Of a DNA stretch of 64,000 bases, positions 46,202 to 55,186 are shown piece by piece; position 1 is the first letter of the stretch; each line of letters begins with the position of its first letter. Source of the DNA: Thalassospira xianhensis MCCC 1A02616. Its GTDB lineage: Bacteria; Pseudomonadota; Alphaproteobacteria; Rhodospirillales; Thalassospiraceae. A model generated the notes under the pieces. It was not told where the DNA came from and did no database searches. It worked only from the letters and a program-made list of their open reading frames with translations. The DNA lies in the NCBI RefSeq assembly GCF_003326475.1, contig NZ_JPWA01000013.1, forward strand, positions 62,001 through 126,000. The letters are read 5' to 3'. Both the position numbers and the translations under genes were made by a program.

Positions 46202-46241
46202 CCCAGTCCTCGAGTTGTCGAGCACTGGGTTTTAGTTTTTT
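46202..46241 (+). terminator. Intrinsic terminator in the ffh leader
   Basis: The stem CCCAGT-C-CTCGA (46202-46213) pairs with TCGAG-C-ACTGGG (46218-46229) around GTTG, with one internal C-C mismatch. TTTTAGTTTTTT follows. It ends 44 bp before the ffh ATG, so it either closes panBC or attenuates ffh. Confidence 0.8.
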
Positions 46242-46285
46242 GTGCGTACACGGTGGAAACACCGGAAACACAGACGGGATTTGGA

Positions 46286-47770
46286 ATGTTTGAAGGACTA
46301 AGCGATCGCCTTGGCGGTGTTCTTGACAAGCTGCGCAAACGTGGCGCGCTGAAAGAATCCGACGTCAAGGAAGCCATGCGCGAAGTACGCGTCGCCCTGC
46401 TTGAGGCTGACGTGGCGCTGCCGGTTGTTAAATCCTTCATCACCAATGCAACCGAACGTGCGGTTGGTCAGGATGTTCTGCGGTCGGTGACACCGGGGCA
46501 GATGGTCGTCAAGATCGTCCATGACGAACTGAAAAACATGCTGGGCGAAGGCGAGGATATCAACCTTGCGGCCACCCCACCGGTTCCGATCCTGATGGTC
46601 GGTCTGCAGGGTTCGGGTAAAACCACGAGCTCGGCCAAGATCGCGCTGCATCTGACCAAAAAGCGCAACAAGAAAGTCCTGCTGGCGTCGCTTGATATCT
46701 ATCGTCCGGCCGCACAACAGCAGCTTAAAGTTCTGGCCGATAGCAATGGCCTGAACGTTCTGCCGATCGTCATGGGCGAAAAGCCGGTCTCGATCGCAAA
46801 ACGCGCCATGGATACCGGCCGCAAGGAAGGCTATGACGCCGTCATCCTCGATACCGCAGGTCGCCTGCATATCGATATGGAACTGATGAGCGAGGTCGCC
46901 CAGGTCCGTGACGCGGTCAACCCGGCCGAAACCCTTCTGGTCACCGATGCGATGACCGGTCAGGACTCGGTCAATGTGGCCAAGGAATTCGCCGACAAGG
47001 TCGGCATCACCGGTATCGTTCTGACCCGTATCGACGGTGATGCACGCGGTGGTGCGGCCCTGTCGATGCGCCAGATCACCGGCTGCCCGATTAAGATGCT
47101 CGGTACCGGTGAAAAAATCGACGAGATGGAAGCCTTCCATCCGGATCGTATCGCCAACCGCATCCTCGGGATGGGCGATGTCGTCAGCCTTGTTGAAAAG
47201 GCTGCCGAGACGATCAAACAGGAAGACGCCGAGAAAATGGCGAAGAAGCTCGCAAAGGGTCAGTTTGACCTGAACGATCTTCTTTCCCAGCTCAAGCAGC
47301 TTCAGAAAATGGGTGATCTTTCCGGCATCATGGGGATGCTGCCGGGCATGGGCGCGCTGAAAAAACAGATGTCGCAGACCAAGCTCGATCCCAAACTTCT
47401 GACCCATCAGGAGGCGATCATCCTGTCGATGACGCCCAAGGAACGTGAAAACCCGGCCCTGATCAAGGCATCGCGCAAAAAGCGTATTGCCGCGGGTTGC
47501 GGTCTTTCGGTCCAGGATGTGAACAAACTGCTCAAACAGCATCAGACCATGGCCACCATGATCAAAAAGATGGGCAAAATGGGCAAAAAAGGTCTGTTTG
47601 GCGGTATGCCGAAAATGGATCCCTCGATGCTCGAAGGCGGCGACATGCCCGATATGAGCAAGTTGCCAAAAGGATTTCCCGGTGCCGGGGGCGGATTACC
47701 GCCCGGGTTCCCGGGATTGGGCGGCGGTGGCTTGCCGCCGGGATTTCCGGGGTTCAGTAAAAAGAAATAG
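46286..47770 (+). CDS. ffh: Signal recognition particle protein Ffh
   Basis: The protein has 494 residues from the ATG at 46286 (MFEGLSDRLGGVLDKLR); a GTG at 46253 would add a non-conserved peptide. The N domain leads to the GTPase G domain with GLQGSGKTTSSAKIA, DTAGRLHIDMELM, and TRIDGDARGGAALS. The methionine-rich M domain (about residues 300-430) has MGMLPGMGALK and CGLSVQDVNKLLKQ for 4.5S RNA and signal-sequence binding. The extra tail is Gly/Pro repeats (GGGLPPGFPGLGGGGLPPGF) ending FSKKK. It targets membrane proteins to FtsY; ftsY is not in the window. Confidence 0.97.
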   Translation: MFEGLSDRLGGVLDKLRKRGALKESDVKEAMREVRVALLEADVALPVVKSFITNATERAVGQDVLRSVTPGQMVVKIVHDELKNMLGEGEDINLAATPPVPILMVGLQGSGKTTSSAKIALHLTKKRNKKVLLASLDIYRPAAQQQLKVLADSNGLNVLPIVMGEKPVSIAKRAMDTGRKEGYDAVILDTAGRLHIDMELMSEVAQVRDAVNPAETLLVTDAMTGQDSVNVAKEFADKVGITGIVLTRIDGDARGGAALSMRQITGCPIKMLGTGEKIDEMEAFHPDRIANRILGMGDVVSLVEKAAETIKQEDAEKMAKKLAKGQFDLNDLLSQLKQLQKMGDLSGIMGMLPGMGALKKQMSQTKLDPKLLTHQEAIILSMTPKERENPALIKASRKKRIAAGCGLSVQDVNKLLKQHQTMATMIKKMGKMGKKGLFGGMPKMDPSMLEGGDMPDMSKLPKGFPGAGGGLPPGFPGLGGGGLPPGFPGFSKKK

Positions 47771-47786
47771 CCAAGCCCCCGGTTCT

Positions 47787-47853
47787 CAAGATTTTTCGAA
47801 AGAACCAAACACCCCGGTTCACTGAACCGGAATAAATTGATCCCTCGGGATCG
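47787..47853 (+). promoter_or_regulatory. Cluster of short hairpins between ffh and rpsP
   Basis: Candidate stems in the 126-bp gap include CCGGTTC/GAACCGG (47814-47820 with 47824-47830), GATCCC/GGGATC further on, and a weaker GGTTCT/AGAACC near 47790. None has a T run. They may be a structured leader of rpsP or an RNA-processing site; no known motif is matched. Confidence 0.3.
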
Positions 47854-47896
47854 TAACTTGAAGACTACAAACCCAAGCTGAAAGGAACTTATCCGA

Positions 47897-48301
47897 ATGG
47901 CTGTCAAGATTCGTCTTTCCCGTGGCGGTGCCAAAAAGCGTCCGTACTACCGTATCGTAGTTGCAGATGCCCGTGCCCCGCGTGACGGCAGCTTCATCGA
48001 GAAAGTCGGTACCTATGATCCGATGCTCCCGAAGGATGCTGACAACCGCGTGACCTTCAAAGAAGAGCGCATCAAATATTGGCTGGGCGTTGGCGCACAG
48101 CCGACCGATCGTGTTGCACGTTTCCTGGGCAAAGCTGGCCTGGCTGACGCGTTCAAACCGACCGAACAGCCCCAGAAGTCTGCTCCGAAGGCGAAAGCCC
48201 AGGAACGTCTTCGTGAGAAAGCTGAAAAAGCCGAAGCCGCTGCTGCTGCAGCTGCCGAAGCTGCTGCGGCTCCTGCTGAAGAAGCTGCCAGCGAAGAATA
48301 A
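47897..48301 (+). CDS. rpsP: 30S ribosomal protein S16
   Basis: A 134-residue protein. The conserved S16 core ([60 protein letters not shown]) takes about 85 residues. The rest is a Lys/Glu/Ala helix tail ([19 protein letters not shown]), as in several alphaproteobacterial S16 proteins. AAAGGAAC precedes the ATG. First gene of the rpsP-rimM-trmD-rplS group. Confidence 0.96.
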   Translation: MAVKIRLSRGGAKKRPYYRIVVADARAPRDGSFIEKVGTYDPMLPKDADNRVTFKEERIKYWLGVGAQPTDRVARFLGKAGLADAFKPTEQPQKSAPKAKAQERLREKAEKAEAAAAAAAEAAAAPAEEAASEE

Positions 48302-48346
48302 GCTTTTCGCACGCTTTGATCAGATACCGGAAATTTGTGAACCGAA

Positions 48347-49021
48347 ATGGCTGATACCCGCAAATCCAAAACCGACGATGCATTTGTCTGCGTCGGCATG
48401 ATCACCGCCCCGCACGGGGTGCGTGGTGCCGTGCGCGTCAAAAGCTATACCGTCGATCCGGATAACCTTGTCGGTTACGGCCCGTTGTTCGACGCCAAGG
48501 GACAGGCGAAATTCAAACTGTCTCCTGTCGGACATGTTCGCGACCAGCTGATCGCCAAGATCGATGGTGTGAACGACCGGGACGCCGCCGAACGGCTGCG
48601 GGGAACCAAGCTTTACGTACCGCGGACGGCCCTGCCGGAAACGGAAGACGAAGACGAATTCTATCTTGCCGATCTTGTCGGCCTGAAAGCCCATCATGTT
48701 GATGGTTCGCTGTTCGGGACCGTACGGGGTGTGGCTGATTTTGGCGCGGGCGATGTGATCGAAATCGCGCTGGAAGAAGTCCGTGGCAAAGTCGTCGTCC
48801 TGCCGTTTACCAAGGAAGTCGTGCCCGATGTGGTGCTTTCGGAACGCAAGCTGGTGGTAAATCCGCCCGAGGGGCTTTTGCAGGAAGAAGAAGGACCGGG
48901 AAATCGTACCCGTCGTCCGGGAAGCTCCCGCAAGGACTCTCAGGCCGACCGCGATTCTGATGCCGTCACTGCCGATGCAGTAGGCGCAGAAACTGCGACC
49001 GGCAGCGGAAAGGAGGCCTGA
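48347..49021 (+). CDS. rimM: Ribosome maturation factor RimM
   Basis: A 224-residue 16S rRNA processing factor that binds ribosomal protein S19 during 30S assembly. The N-terminal beta-barrel has VCVGMITAPHGVRGAVRVKSYT, and the PRC-barrel half has EDEFYLADLVGLKAHH and GRGVADFGAGDVIEI-type sequence followed by VVLPFTKEVVPDVVLSERKLVVNPPEGLL. A charged, low-complexity C-terminal tail of about 45 residues follows the domain. 45 bp after rpsP and 3 bp before trmD. Confidence 0.94.
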   Translation: MADTRKSKTDDAFVCVGMITAPHGVRGAVRVKSYTVDPDNLVGYGPLFDAKGQAKFKLSPVGHVRDQLIAKIDGVNDRDAAERLRGTKLYVPRTALPETEDEDEFYLADLVGLKAHHVDGSLFGTVRGVADFGAGDVIEIALEEVRGKVVVLPFTKEVVPDVVLSERKLVVNPPEGLLQEEEGPGNRTRRPGSSRKDSQADRDSDAVTADAVGAETATGSGKEA

Positions 49022-49024
49022 TCG

Positions 49025-49741
49025 ATGTCTGTGTGGCAGGCCAAGGTTGCAACCCTGTTCCCGGAAATGTTCCCGGGCGCGCTCGGTCAGTCTCTGGCCG
49101 GACGGGCACTGGAAAACGGGATCTGGTCGCTGGATGTCAAAGACATCCGTGATCATGCAACCGACCGTCACCGCACTGTTGACGACAATCCTTTCGGGGG
49201 GGGGGCCGGTATGGTCATGCGCCCGGATATTGTCGACGCCACCCTGCGTGAATTGCGTGCGGAAGCTCCGCAATTGCCGCTGATTTATCTCAGCCCGCGC
49301 GGGAAAATGCTGAACCAGAAACGTTGCCGCGAATTGGCAGCCGGACCGGGTGCCATCCTGTTGTGCGGTCGTTACGAAGGTATCGACCAGCGCGTACTTG
49401 ATGAACACGCGGTCGAGGAAATCAGCATTGGCGATTACATCCTCATGGGCGGCGAACTGCCGGCCATGGTCCTGATTGAATCGTGCATTCGCCTTATCGA
49501 AGGTGTGGTCAACAAGACCGAATCCGTCGACGAGGAAAGCTTTGAAACCGGGTTGCTTGAATATCCGCATTACACGCGCCCGGCCAATTGGAACGGGCGT
49601 GACGTGCCGGAGATCTTGCTTTCCGGACATCATGCCAAGGTACAAGCCTGGCGGCATGCTCAGGCAGAAGAAATTACCCGTGCTCGGCGTCCTGACCTTT
49701 GGGATCAGTATGTCGCACGCGGGCACATCAAAGAGGGTTAA
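49025..49741 (+). CDS. trmD: tRNA (guanine37-N1)-methyltransferase
   Basis: A 238-residue SPOUT methyltransferase that makes m1G37 to prevent frameshifting. The N-terminal [69 protein letters not shown] and [20 protein letters not shown] are canonical. The PFGGGA codons form ten G in a row (49196-49205). The ATG at 49025 lies three bases after the rimM stop. rplS follows at once. Confidence 0.96.
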   Translation: MSVWQAKVATLFPEMFPGALGQSLAGRALENGIWSLDVKDIRDHATDRHRTVDDNPFGGGAGMVMRPDIVDATLRELRAEAPQLPLIYLSPRGKMLNQKRCRELAAGPGAILLCGRYEGIDQRVLDEHAVEEISIGDYILMGGELPAMVLIESCIRLIEGVVNKTESVDEESFETGLLEYPHYTRPANWNGRDVPEILLSGHHAKVQAWRHAQAEEITRARRPDLWDQYVARGHIKEG

Positions 49742-49744
49742 ACC

Positions 49745-50149
49745 ATGACCAACGCAATCATCCAGCAGATCGAAAAAGATCAGCTCGATAAAATCGCTGC
49801 AAAACGCGAAGTTCCGGAATTCGACGCAGGCGACACCGTCCGTGTTCACCTGAAAGTCGTTGAAGGTACCCGCGAACGTATCCAGCAGTTCGAAGGCGTA
49901 TGCATCGCCAAGAAAAACCGCGGCCTGAACTCGTCCTTCACCCTGCGTAAAATCGCATCGGGCGAAGGTGTCGAGCGTATCTTCCAGAACTACTCCCCGG
50001 CGATCGACAAAATCGAAGTCGTCCGTCGTGGTGACGTTCGTCGCGCGAAACTTTACTACCTGCGTGGCCGTACCGGTAAATCGGCTCGTATCGCCGAACA
50101 GACCACCGGTCACAAAGGCAAACTGACTGCTGCAGAACGCAAGAAATAA
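49745..50149 (+). CDS. rplS: 50S ribosomal protein L19
   Basis: A 134-residue L19: [60 protein letters not shown], then [28 protein letters not shown]. It sits at the subunit interface of the ribosome. It starts three bases after the trmD stop, as usual, and is followed by a strong terminator. Confidence 0.97.
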   Translation: MTNAIIQQIEKDQLDKIAAKREVPEFDAGDTVRVHLKVVEGTRERIQQFEGVCIAKKNRGLNSSFTLRKIASGEGVERIFQNYSPAIDKIEVVRRGDVRRAKLYYLRGRTGKSARIAEQTTGHKGKLTAAERKK

Positions 50150-50178
50150 TCTGCGTTCCGTATCGTCGGAATGATCTG

Positions 50179-50210
50179 CGGGCTCACCTTCGGGTGGGCC
50201 CGTTTCTTTT
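50179..50210 (+). terminator. Rho-independent terminator after rplS
   Basis: CGGGCTCACC (50179-50188) pairs with GGTGGGCCCG (50193-50202) with one G-U pair around a TTCG tetraloop, followed by TTTCTTTT. Confidence 0.92.
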
Positions 50211-50463
50211 GACCCGGCCCTCGAGCGACAAACAACTCCTTAATACACTTTATACGTGCATCATATCGAATCGCCGGTTTTCATGCCTGATTGATGTAGC
50301 GCGCGGAAACCTTGCGAATAACATATAACTTTATTTTATATCAGCTATCCCTGCTTTGATTTCCTACCCTTGGAATCTGATTGTTTTGACTACCACAGGG
50401 TGCTCAATTTTCCTTGAATCTACTTTGAGATGTAATTGCGTAAAAAAACACGCGCCCGGTTGC

Positions 50464-50491
50464 TTGCGATTTGGAAGCTTGAGTGTATAAA
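50464..50491 (+). promoter_or_regulatory. Predicted promoter of leuC operon
   Basis: TTGCGA (50464-50469), 16-bp spacer, TATAAA (50486-50491). It gives a leader of about 215 nt that contains the palindrome at 50608-50623. Confidence 0.5.
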
Positions 50492-50607
50492 GGCACTCCC
50501 GCGGCAAAAACGATCAAGTCCGTGCGGTTCTGGATAATAAAATTTCGCATATCGGGACAAACCCGGATGCCCGGAGGAACAGGCGACACAGTGCGCCGCA
50601 TGACATC

Positions 50608-50623
50608 GCAATCCATGGATTGC
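50608..50623. repeat. Perfect 16-bp palindrome in the leuC leader
   Basis: GCAATCCATGGATTGC is its own exact reverse complement. It lies 93 bp before the leuC ATG and downstream of the predicted promoter, so it could be a repressor site or an RNA structure. Confidence 0.6.
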
Positions 50624-50715
50624 CGTCGTAAAAAACATCCCCGGTTTAACGTCCATTACCGGCACAACTGTCTTATCGTCGCTGCATACAAGATCGATTT
50701 TAAGAGGAGGTCGAG

Positions 50716-52122
50716 ATGGGTGCGCCTAAAACCCTTTTTGACAAAATTTGGGAAAGTCACGTGGTCGATACGCAGGATGATGGTACCTGCCTGATTTATA
50801 TTGACCGCCATCTCGTTCATGAAGTGACCAGCCCGCAGGCTTTCGAAGGCCTTCGCAATGCCGGCCGCAAAGTGCGCCACCCGGAACTCACCCTTGCCGT
50901 TCCGGATCATAACGTTCCGACCACGGACCGTTCCGAAGGCATCAAGGAAGAAGACAGCCGTATCCAGGTCAACACCCTTGACCAGAACGCCAAGGATACC
51001 GGTATCCATTACTTCCCGATGAATGACCTGCGTCAGGGCATCGTTCACATTGTCGGCCCCGAAGAAGGTTTCACCCTGCCGGGTGTCACCATGGTCTGCG
51101 GCGACTCGCACACCTCGACCCACGGCGCATTCGGCACCTTGGCATTCGGCATCGGCACGTCTGAAGTCGAACATGTTCTGGCGACCCAGACGCTGGTTCA
51201 GAAACCGGCGAAAAACATGCTGGTCAAGGTTGAAGGCGATCTACATCCGGGCGTTACCGCCAAGGACGTGACCCTTGCCATCATCGGCCGCATCGGCACG
51301 GCCGGTGGCACCGGTTATGTGATCGAATATGCCGGTTCGGCCATTCGTTCGCTGTCGATGGAAGGCCGCATGACGGTCTGCAACATGTCGATCGAAGGCG
51401 GTGCACGCGCGGGCCTCATCGCACCAGACGAAAAAACCTTTGAATATATCAAGGGCCGTCCGATGGCACCCAAAGGTGCAGCGTTCGAACAGGCTGTCGA
51501 ATACTGGAAGACCCTGCCGTCTGACGAAGGTGCCCATTACGACAAGATCGTCGAAATCGATGCAGCAGACATCATCCCGCAGGTCACCTGGGGCACCAGC
51601 CCGGAAGACGTCGTACCAGTTAACGGCAAAGTACCGGCACCGTCCGATGCCAAGGATCCCGGCAAACAGAAAGCCATCGCCCGTTCGCTCGAATATATGG
51701 GCCTGACCGCAGGCACCAATATCGAAGACATCAGGATTGATCGCGTCTTTATCGGTTCCTGCACCAATGGCCGTATCGAAGACCTGCGCGCCGCGGCAGT
51801 TATCGCCAAGGGTCGCAAGGTTGCCGATCACGTCAGTGCCATGGTCGTTCCGGGTTCCGGTCTGGTCAAGGAACAGGCCGAAGCCGAAGGCCTGCACGAG
51901 ATTTTCCTCGAAGCCGGCTTTGAATGGCGTGAACCGGGCTGCTCGATGTGCCTTGCGATGAACCCGGACCGTCTGGAACCGGGCGAGCGTTGCGCATCGA
52001 CCTCCAACCGTAACTTCGAAGGCCGTCAGGGCCGTGGGGGCCGTACCCACCTGCTCAGCCCGGCGATGGCCGTGGCCGCAGCAGTTACCGGTCATCTGAC
52101 TGACGTCCGCAAACTCGGTTAA
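50716..52122 (+). CDS. leuC: 3-isopropylmalate dehydratase large subunit
   Basis: A 468-residue aconitase-family protein that with LeuD isomerises 2- to 3-isopropylmalate in leucine synthesis. Cluster-binding cysteines appear in IGSCTNGR and in [26 protein letters not shown]-type substrate loop, [16 protein letters not shown], and [20 protein letters not shown] are diagnostic. AGAGGAGG lies seven nt before the ATG. First gene of leuC-ORF-leuD-leuB. Confidence 0.97.
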   Translation: MGAPKTLFDKIWESHVVDTQDDGTCLIYIDRHLVHEVTSPQAFEGLRNAGRKVRHPELTLAVPDHNVPTTDRSEGIKEEDSRIQVNTLDQNAKDTGIHYFPMNDLRQGIVHIVGPEEGFTLPGVTMVCGDSHTSTHGAFGTLAFGIGTSEVEHVLATQTLVQKPAKNMLVKVEGDLHPGVTAKDVTLAIIGRIGTAGGTGYVIEYAGSAIRSLSMEGRMTVCNMSIEGGARAGLIAPDEKTFEYIKGRPMAPKGAAFEQAVEYWKTLPSDEGAHYDKIVEIDAADIIPQVTWGTSPEDVVPVNGKVPAPSDAKDPGKQKAIARSLEYMGLTAGTNIEDIRIDRVFIGSCTNGRIEDLRAAAVIAKGRKVADHVSAMVVPGSGLVKEQAEAEGLHEIFLEAGFEWREPGCSMCLAMNPDRLEPGERCASTSNRNFEGRQGRGGRTHLLSPAMAVAAAVTGHLTDVRKLG

Positions 52123-52133
52123 GGCAGAAACCC

Positions 52134-52322
52134 ATGGCAGAACGAGCATTCATCAGTTTCCGTGACGGCGCCGCGCGCTGTGGCCGGGCCCCGATCATCG
52201 AACAGTTGCTCCCGCAGCTGACCGGGATCAATCTGCCCGATTTCGTTGCGAAGGATATCGACGCAACAGAGGAACTGATCGAGGCACTCGGTCTTGCCTG
52301 GGAAACTGGAAGCAAGGGATAA
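52134..52322 (+). CDS. 62-residue protein encoded between leuC and leuD
   Basis: A small ORF of 62 residues, [20 protein letters not shown]..., 12 bp after leuC with AAGGCAG upstream of its ATG, and ending 5 bp before the leuD ATG. Its last codons contain AAGGGATAAG, which serves as leuD's ribosome binding site, so translation is probably coupled. Predicted soluble, mixed helix, net acidic C-terminal half ([18 protein letters not shown]). No family recognised. Packing in the operon argues for a real gene, but comparison with relatives is needed to be sure. Confidence 0.65.
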   Translation: MAERAFISFRDGAARCGRAPIIEQLLPQLTGINLPDFVAKDIDATEELIEALGLAWETGSKG

Positions 52323-52327
52323 GATTA

Positions 52328-52939
52328 ATGGATAAGTTCACGACCCTCACCGGTGTGGCGGCACCGCTGCCGATGATCAATGTCGATACCGACATGATCA
52401 TCCCGAAACAGTTCCTGAAAACCATCAAGCGTTCGGGCCTTGGCAAGAACCTGTTTGATGAAATGCGTTATGACGACAAGGGCAACGAAATCCCGGATTT
52501 CGTCCTGAACAAACCGGCCTATCGCAATGCCAAGATCATCGTATCGGGTGACAACTTTGGCTGTGGCTCGTCGCGCGAACATGCGCCGTGGTCGCTGCTT
52601 GATTTCGGCATTCGCTGCATCATCGCGCCAAGCTTTGCCGACATTTTCTATAACAACTGCTTCAAGAACGGCATTCTGCCGATCCGTCTGCCGCAGGAAG
52701 ATGTCGACAAGCTGATGGATGACGCCGAACGCGGCGAAAATGCCACCATCACCATCGATCTTGAAAAACAGGAAATCCATGGTCCAGACGGCGGCTGCAT
52801 CAAGTTTGATGTCGAACCGTTCCGCAAACATTGCCTGTTGAACGGCCTTGATGACATCGGTCTGACCCTGCAGAAGGGTGACGCGATCAATGATTTCGAA
52901 GCCAAGCGCGCTGCGTCGCAGCCCTGGCTGTCGCTGTAA
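52328..52939 (+). CDS. leuD: 3-isopropylmalate dehydratase small subunit
   Basis: A 203-residue swivel domain partner of Leu[20 protein letters not shown] near the N-terminus, [45 protein letters not shown] in the middle, and the C-terminal [12 protein letters not shown] are canonical. Five bp after the small ORF; leuB follows 89 bp downstream. Confidence 0.97.
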   Translation: MDKFTTLTGVAAPLPMINVDTDMIIPKQFLKTIKRSGLGKNLFDEMRYDDKGNEIPDFVLNKPAYRNAKIIVSGDNFGCGSSREHAPWSLLDFGIRCIIAPSFADIFYNNCFKNGILPIRLPQEDVDKLMDDAERGENATITIDLEKQEIHGPDGGCIKFDVEPFRKHCLLNGLDDIGLTLQKGDAINDFEAKRAASQPWLSL

Positions 52940-53028
52940 TTCAAAGTGGCGGCAGACCGTTCCGGTTTGCCGCCCTTTTTGTCGATACGGGGTGAACGGC
53001 CCCGATAATATCTGGGAAGGATTGTTTG

Positions 53029-54132
53029 ATGAGCACCACCAAAAAAGTTCTGATGCTGCCCGGCGACGGCATTGGTCCCGAAGTCATGCGCCAGGTTCTG
53101 CGCGTCATGGACTGGATGGCCAAGAAGCGTAACGTCAATTTCGAAATCACCGAAGGTCTGATCGGTGGCGCGTCGATTGATGCGCACAACAATCCGCTGA
53201 CCGACGAAACGCTTGCCGATGCTATGGCTGCCGATGCGGTTTTGCTCGGTGCCGTTGGTGGCCCGAAATGGGACAACCTTCCCTTCGAAATCAAACCGGA
53301 ACGCGGCCTTCTGAAAATCCGCAAGGAAATGGGCCTGTTTGCCAACCTGCGTCCGGCCCTTGTGTTTGATGCGCTTGTCGGTGCCTCGACGCTGAAGGAA
53401 GACGTCGTCAAAGGTCTGGATATCATGATCCTGCGCGAATTGACCGGCGGCATATATTTCGGTCAGCCGCGCGGCATCGAAGAACGCGACGGTGTGCGTT
53501 TTGGCTTCAACACGCTGGTTTATTCCGAGCCGGAAGTTGAACGAATTGCCCGTGTCGCCTTTGACATGGCCATGAAACGCAACAAACGCCTGTGTTCGGT
53601 CGATAAGGCCAACGTTCTGGAATCGACCGTCCTGTGGCGCGAAGTTGTTGAACGCGTTGCCACGGACTTCCCGGAAGTCGAGGTCAGCCACATGTATGTC
53701 GATAACGCATCCATGCAGCTGGTCCGTAACCCAAAACAGTTCGACGTGATGGTCACCACCAACATGTTTGGCGACATCCTTTCCGACTGTGCCGCCATGT
53801 TGACCGGGTCGCTCGGTATGCTGCCGTCTGCATCGCTGGGTGCAGCGGATAAAAATGGTGCCCGCAAGGCGCTTTACGAGCCGGTGCACGGCTCCGCCCC
53901 GGACATCGCCGGTCAGGACATCGCCAACCCGCTGGCAACCATCCTGTCCTTCGCCATGATGCTGCGTTACTCGTTCGACATGGGCGATGATGCAACCATG
54001 ATCGAAACCGCGGTTCAGAACGTTCTGAAAGGCGGACTGCGCACCGCTGACATCATGCAGCCGGGCATGGCAAAGGTTTCGACCACCGTCATGGGTGAAT
54101 CGCTCATCAACGAACTCGACAAAATTGCCTGA
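53029..54132 (+). CDS. leuB: 3-isopropylmalate dehydrogenase
   Basis: The protein has 367 residues from the ATG at 53029, with AAGGA eight nt upstream; TTG one codon earlier is also in frame. It oxidatively decarboxylates 3-isopropylmalate with [59 protein letters not shown] and the metal/NAD site [18 protein letters not shown] plus [18 protein letters not shown] are all present. Last gene of the leu operon, with a terminator after it. Confidence 0.97.
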   Translation: MSTTKKVLMLPGDGIGPEVMRQVLRVMDWMAKKRNVNFEITEGLIGGASIDAHNNPLTDETLADAMAADAVLLGAVGGPKWDNLPFEIKPERGLLKIRKEMGLFANLRPALVFDALVGASTLKEDVVKGLDIMILRELTGGIYFGQPRGIEERDGVRFGFNTLVYSEPEVERIARVAFDMAMKRNKRLCSVDKANVLESTVLWREVVERVATDFPEVEVSHMYVDNASMQLVRNPKQFDVMVTTNMFGDILSDCAAMLTGSLGMLPSASLGAADKNGARKALYEPVHGSAPDIAGQDIANPLATILSFAMMLRYSFDMGDDATMIETAVQNVLKGGLRTADIMQPGMAKVSTTVMGESLINELDKIA

Positions 54133-54157
54133 TCTTTCTGATCACGCCTCAAAGAAC

Positions 54158-54186
54158 AAAGGCCGGATCATTGATCCGGCCTTTTT
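54158..54186. terminator. Bidirectional terminator between leuB and the sigma factor gene
   Basis: AAAGGCCGGATC (54158-54169) and GATCCGGCCTTT (54173-54184) form a perfect 12-bp stem with a 3-nt loop. It has T runs on the plus strand and A-rich flank for the minus strand, between convergent stops. Confidence 0.92.
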
Positions 54187-55071
54187 CTATGCTCGTCCCA
54201 GATGTTGCAGGAAAACAAGCTTGTCCGGGTTCCGGTGAACAAAAATATCCACCACCGCACCGTCTTTCTGTGCAAATCCAACGGCGGAGACAAGGCTTTC
54301 GCCTTCATGCAGCAGCAGCCAGTAATCTGTTCCGTCAAACGCGATGCTTTCCACCGCGTTCTCGGCCTTTTTGCGCCAGACACCGGTAAAGAAGCGCGCA
54401 ACCTTTTCCGCGCCATAAATCGGATTTGCCGCCGCAGAGGCCTTGCCGCCGCTATCGGAATGCATGATCACATTGGGTGCCAACTGCCCGATCAGGGCCT
54501 GCAAATCCCCGCCGATCAGGGCATCGATAAAGGCGGCAACCTGCCCCTTATCGGCGGCTTCACTATCGGGAACCGGTGTCGGGTCGCGGTCATGTTCGCG
54601 GTTCACCTTGCGGCGCGCGCGAAACAGGATCTGGCGGGTGTTGTTTTCGGTCCGCTCGATCACCGGGGCAATTTCCTCGTGTGACCAGTCAAAAACATCA
54701 TGCAGGACAAGGGCAACCCGCTCGACCGGTCCCAAGCGTTCAAGCATCATCACATAGGCCTGCCCCAAACCATCCCGTTCAATCAGGTTGCTTTCGGCTT
54801 CTGCCTCAACCACCGGCGCCCAAGGTTCGGGCAACCACTGCCCGACATAGTTTTCACGCTGGCGGCGGGCCGATTTCAGAACATCAAGGCAGATATTGCT
54901 GCATACCCGCACCAGCCACGCCGTGGCATCGCGAATGTCATCCTTTGCTGTCGCCCGCCAGCGCAACCAGACATCCTGCACGGCATCTTCGGCATCGGCA
55001 TGACTGCCCAGCATGCGATAGGCCAGGGCATGCAGCCGCCCGCGATGAGTTTCGAAAACCTGATCTGCCAT
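54187..55071 (-). CDS. ECF41-type RNA polymerase sigma factor
   Basis: The protein has 294 residues from the ATG at 55071, with GGGGAT upstream. Sigma region 2 (about residues 10-75, YRMLGSHADAEDAVQDVWLRW) and region 4 (about 105-160, PVERVALVLHDVFDWSHEEIA) are followed by a SnoaL-like C-terminal extension. The linker motif WLPEPW (79-84) marks group ECF41; the extension has SDSGGK at 205-210 where the group usually has DGGGK. In ECF41 the extension, not an anti-sigma factor, controls activity. The neighbouring CMD/AhpD-like gene is the usual genomic partner and probable target. Confidence 0.9.
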   Translation of the reverse strand: MADQVFETHRGRLHALAYRMLGSHADAEDAVQDVWLRWRATAKDDIRDATAWLVRVCSNICLDVLKSARRQRENYVGQWLPEPWAPVVEAEAESNLIERDGLGQAYVMMLERLGPVERVALVLHDVFDWSHEEIAPVIERTENNTRQILFRARRKVNREHDRDPTPVPDSEAADKGQVAAFIDALIGGDLQALIGQLAPNVIMHSDSGGKASAAANPIYGAEKVARFFTGVWRKKAENAVESIAFDGTDYWLLLHEGESLVSAVGFAQKDGAVVDIFVHRNPDKLVFLQHLGRA

Positions 55072-55186
55072 GCGATCCCCGTCAAACACATGAAGCGATA
55101 CGGGACAAGCCCGTATCGCCGATTTGGTGGTCATCCTGCCCGATAGGTCTGACGAAGCAAAGACCCTATAGGATCGGGGATTGCGA

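Larger units (their letters stand above)
50150..50715. other. 566-bp gap between rplS and leuC
   Basis: It holds the rplS terminator, an AT-rich stretch (about 50310-50350), a sigma-70-like promoter at 50464-50491, a perfect 16-bp palindrome at 50608-50623 and a strong AGAGGAGG ribosome binding site for leuC. No convincing gene or leader peptide rich in leucine was found. Confidence 0.6.

Noticed and set aside
46298-47542. 414-codon open frame antisense to ffh
   Set aside because: Fully opposite a conserved essential gene, with no domain signature.
48320-50113. 597-codon open frame antisense to rimM, trmD and rplS
   Set aside because: It lies opposite four well-identified genes, has no ribosome binding site and a composition typical of antisense frames. 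Codon bias of the real genes explains its length.
50483-50794. 103-codon frame running into leuC
   Set aside because: It starts within the predicted promoter, overlaps leuC in another frame and is basic low-quality sequence.
52648-53889. 413-codon open frame antisense to leuD and leuB
   Set aside because: Opposite canonical leucine genes, crossing their intergenic gap; no recognisable protein features.
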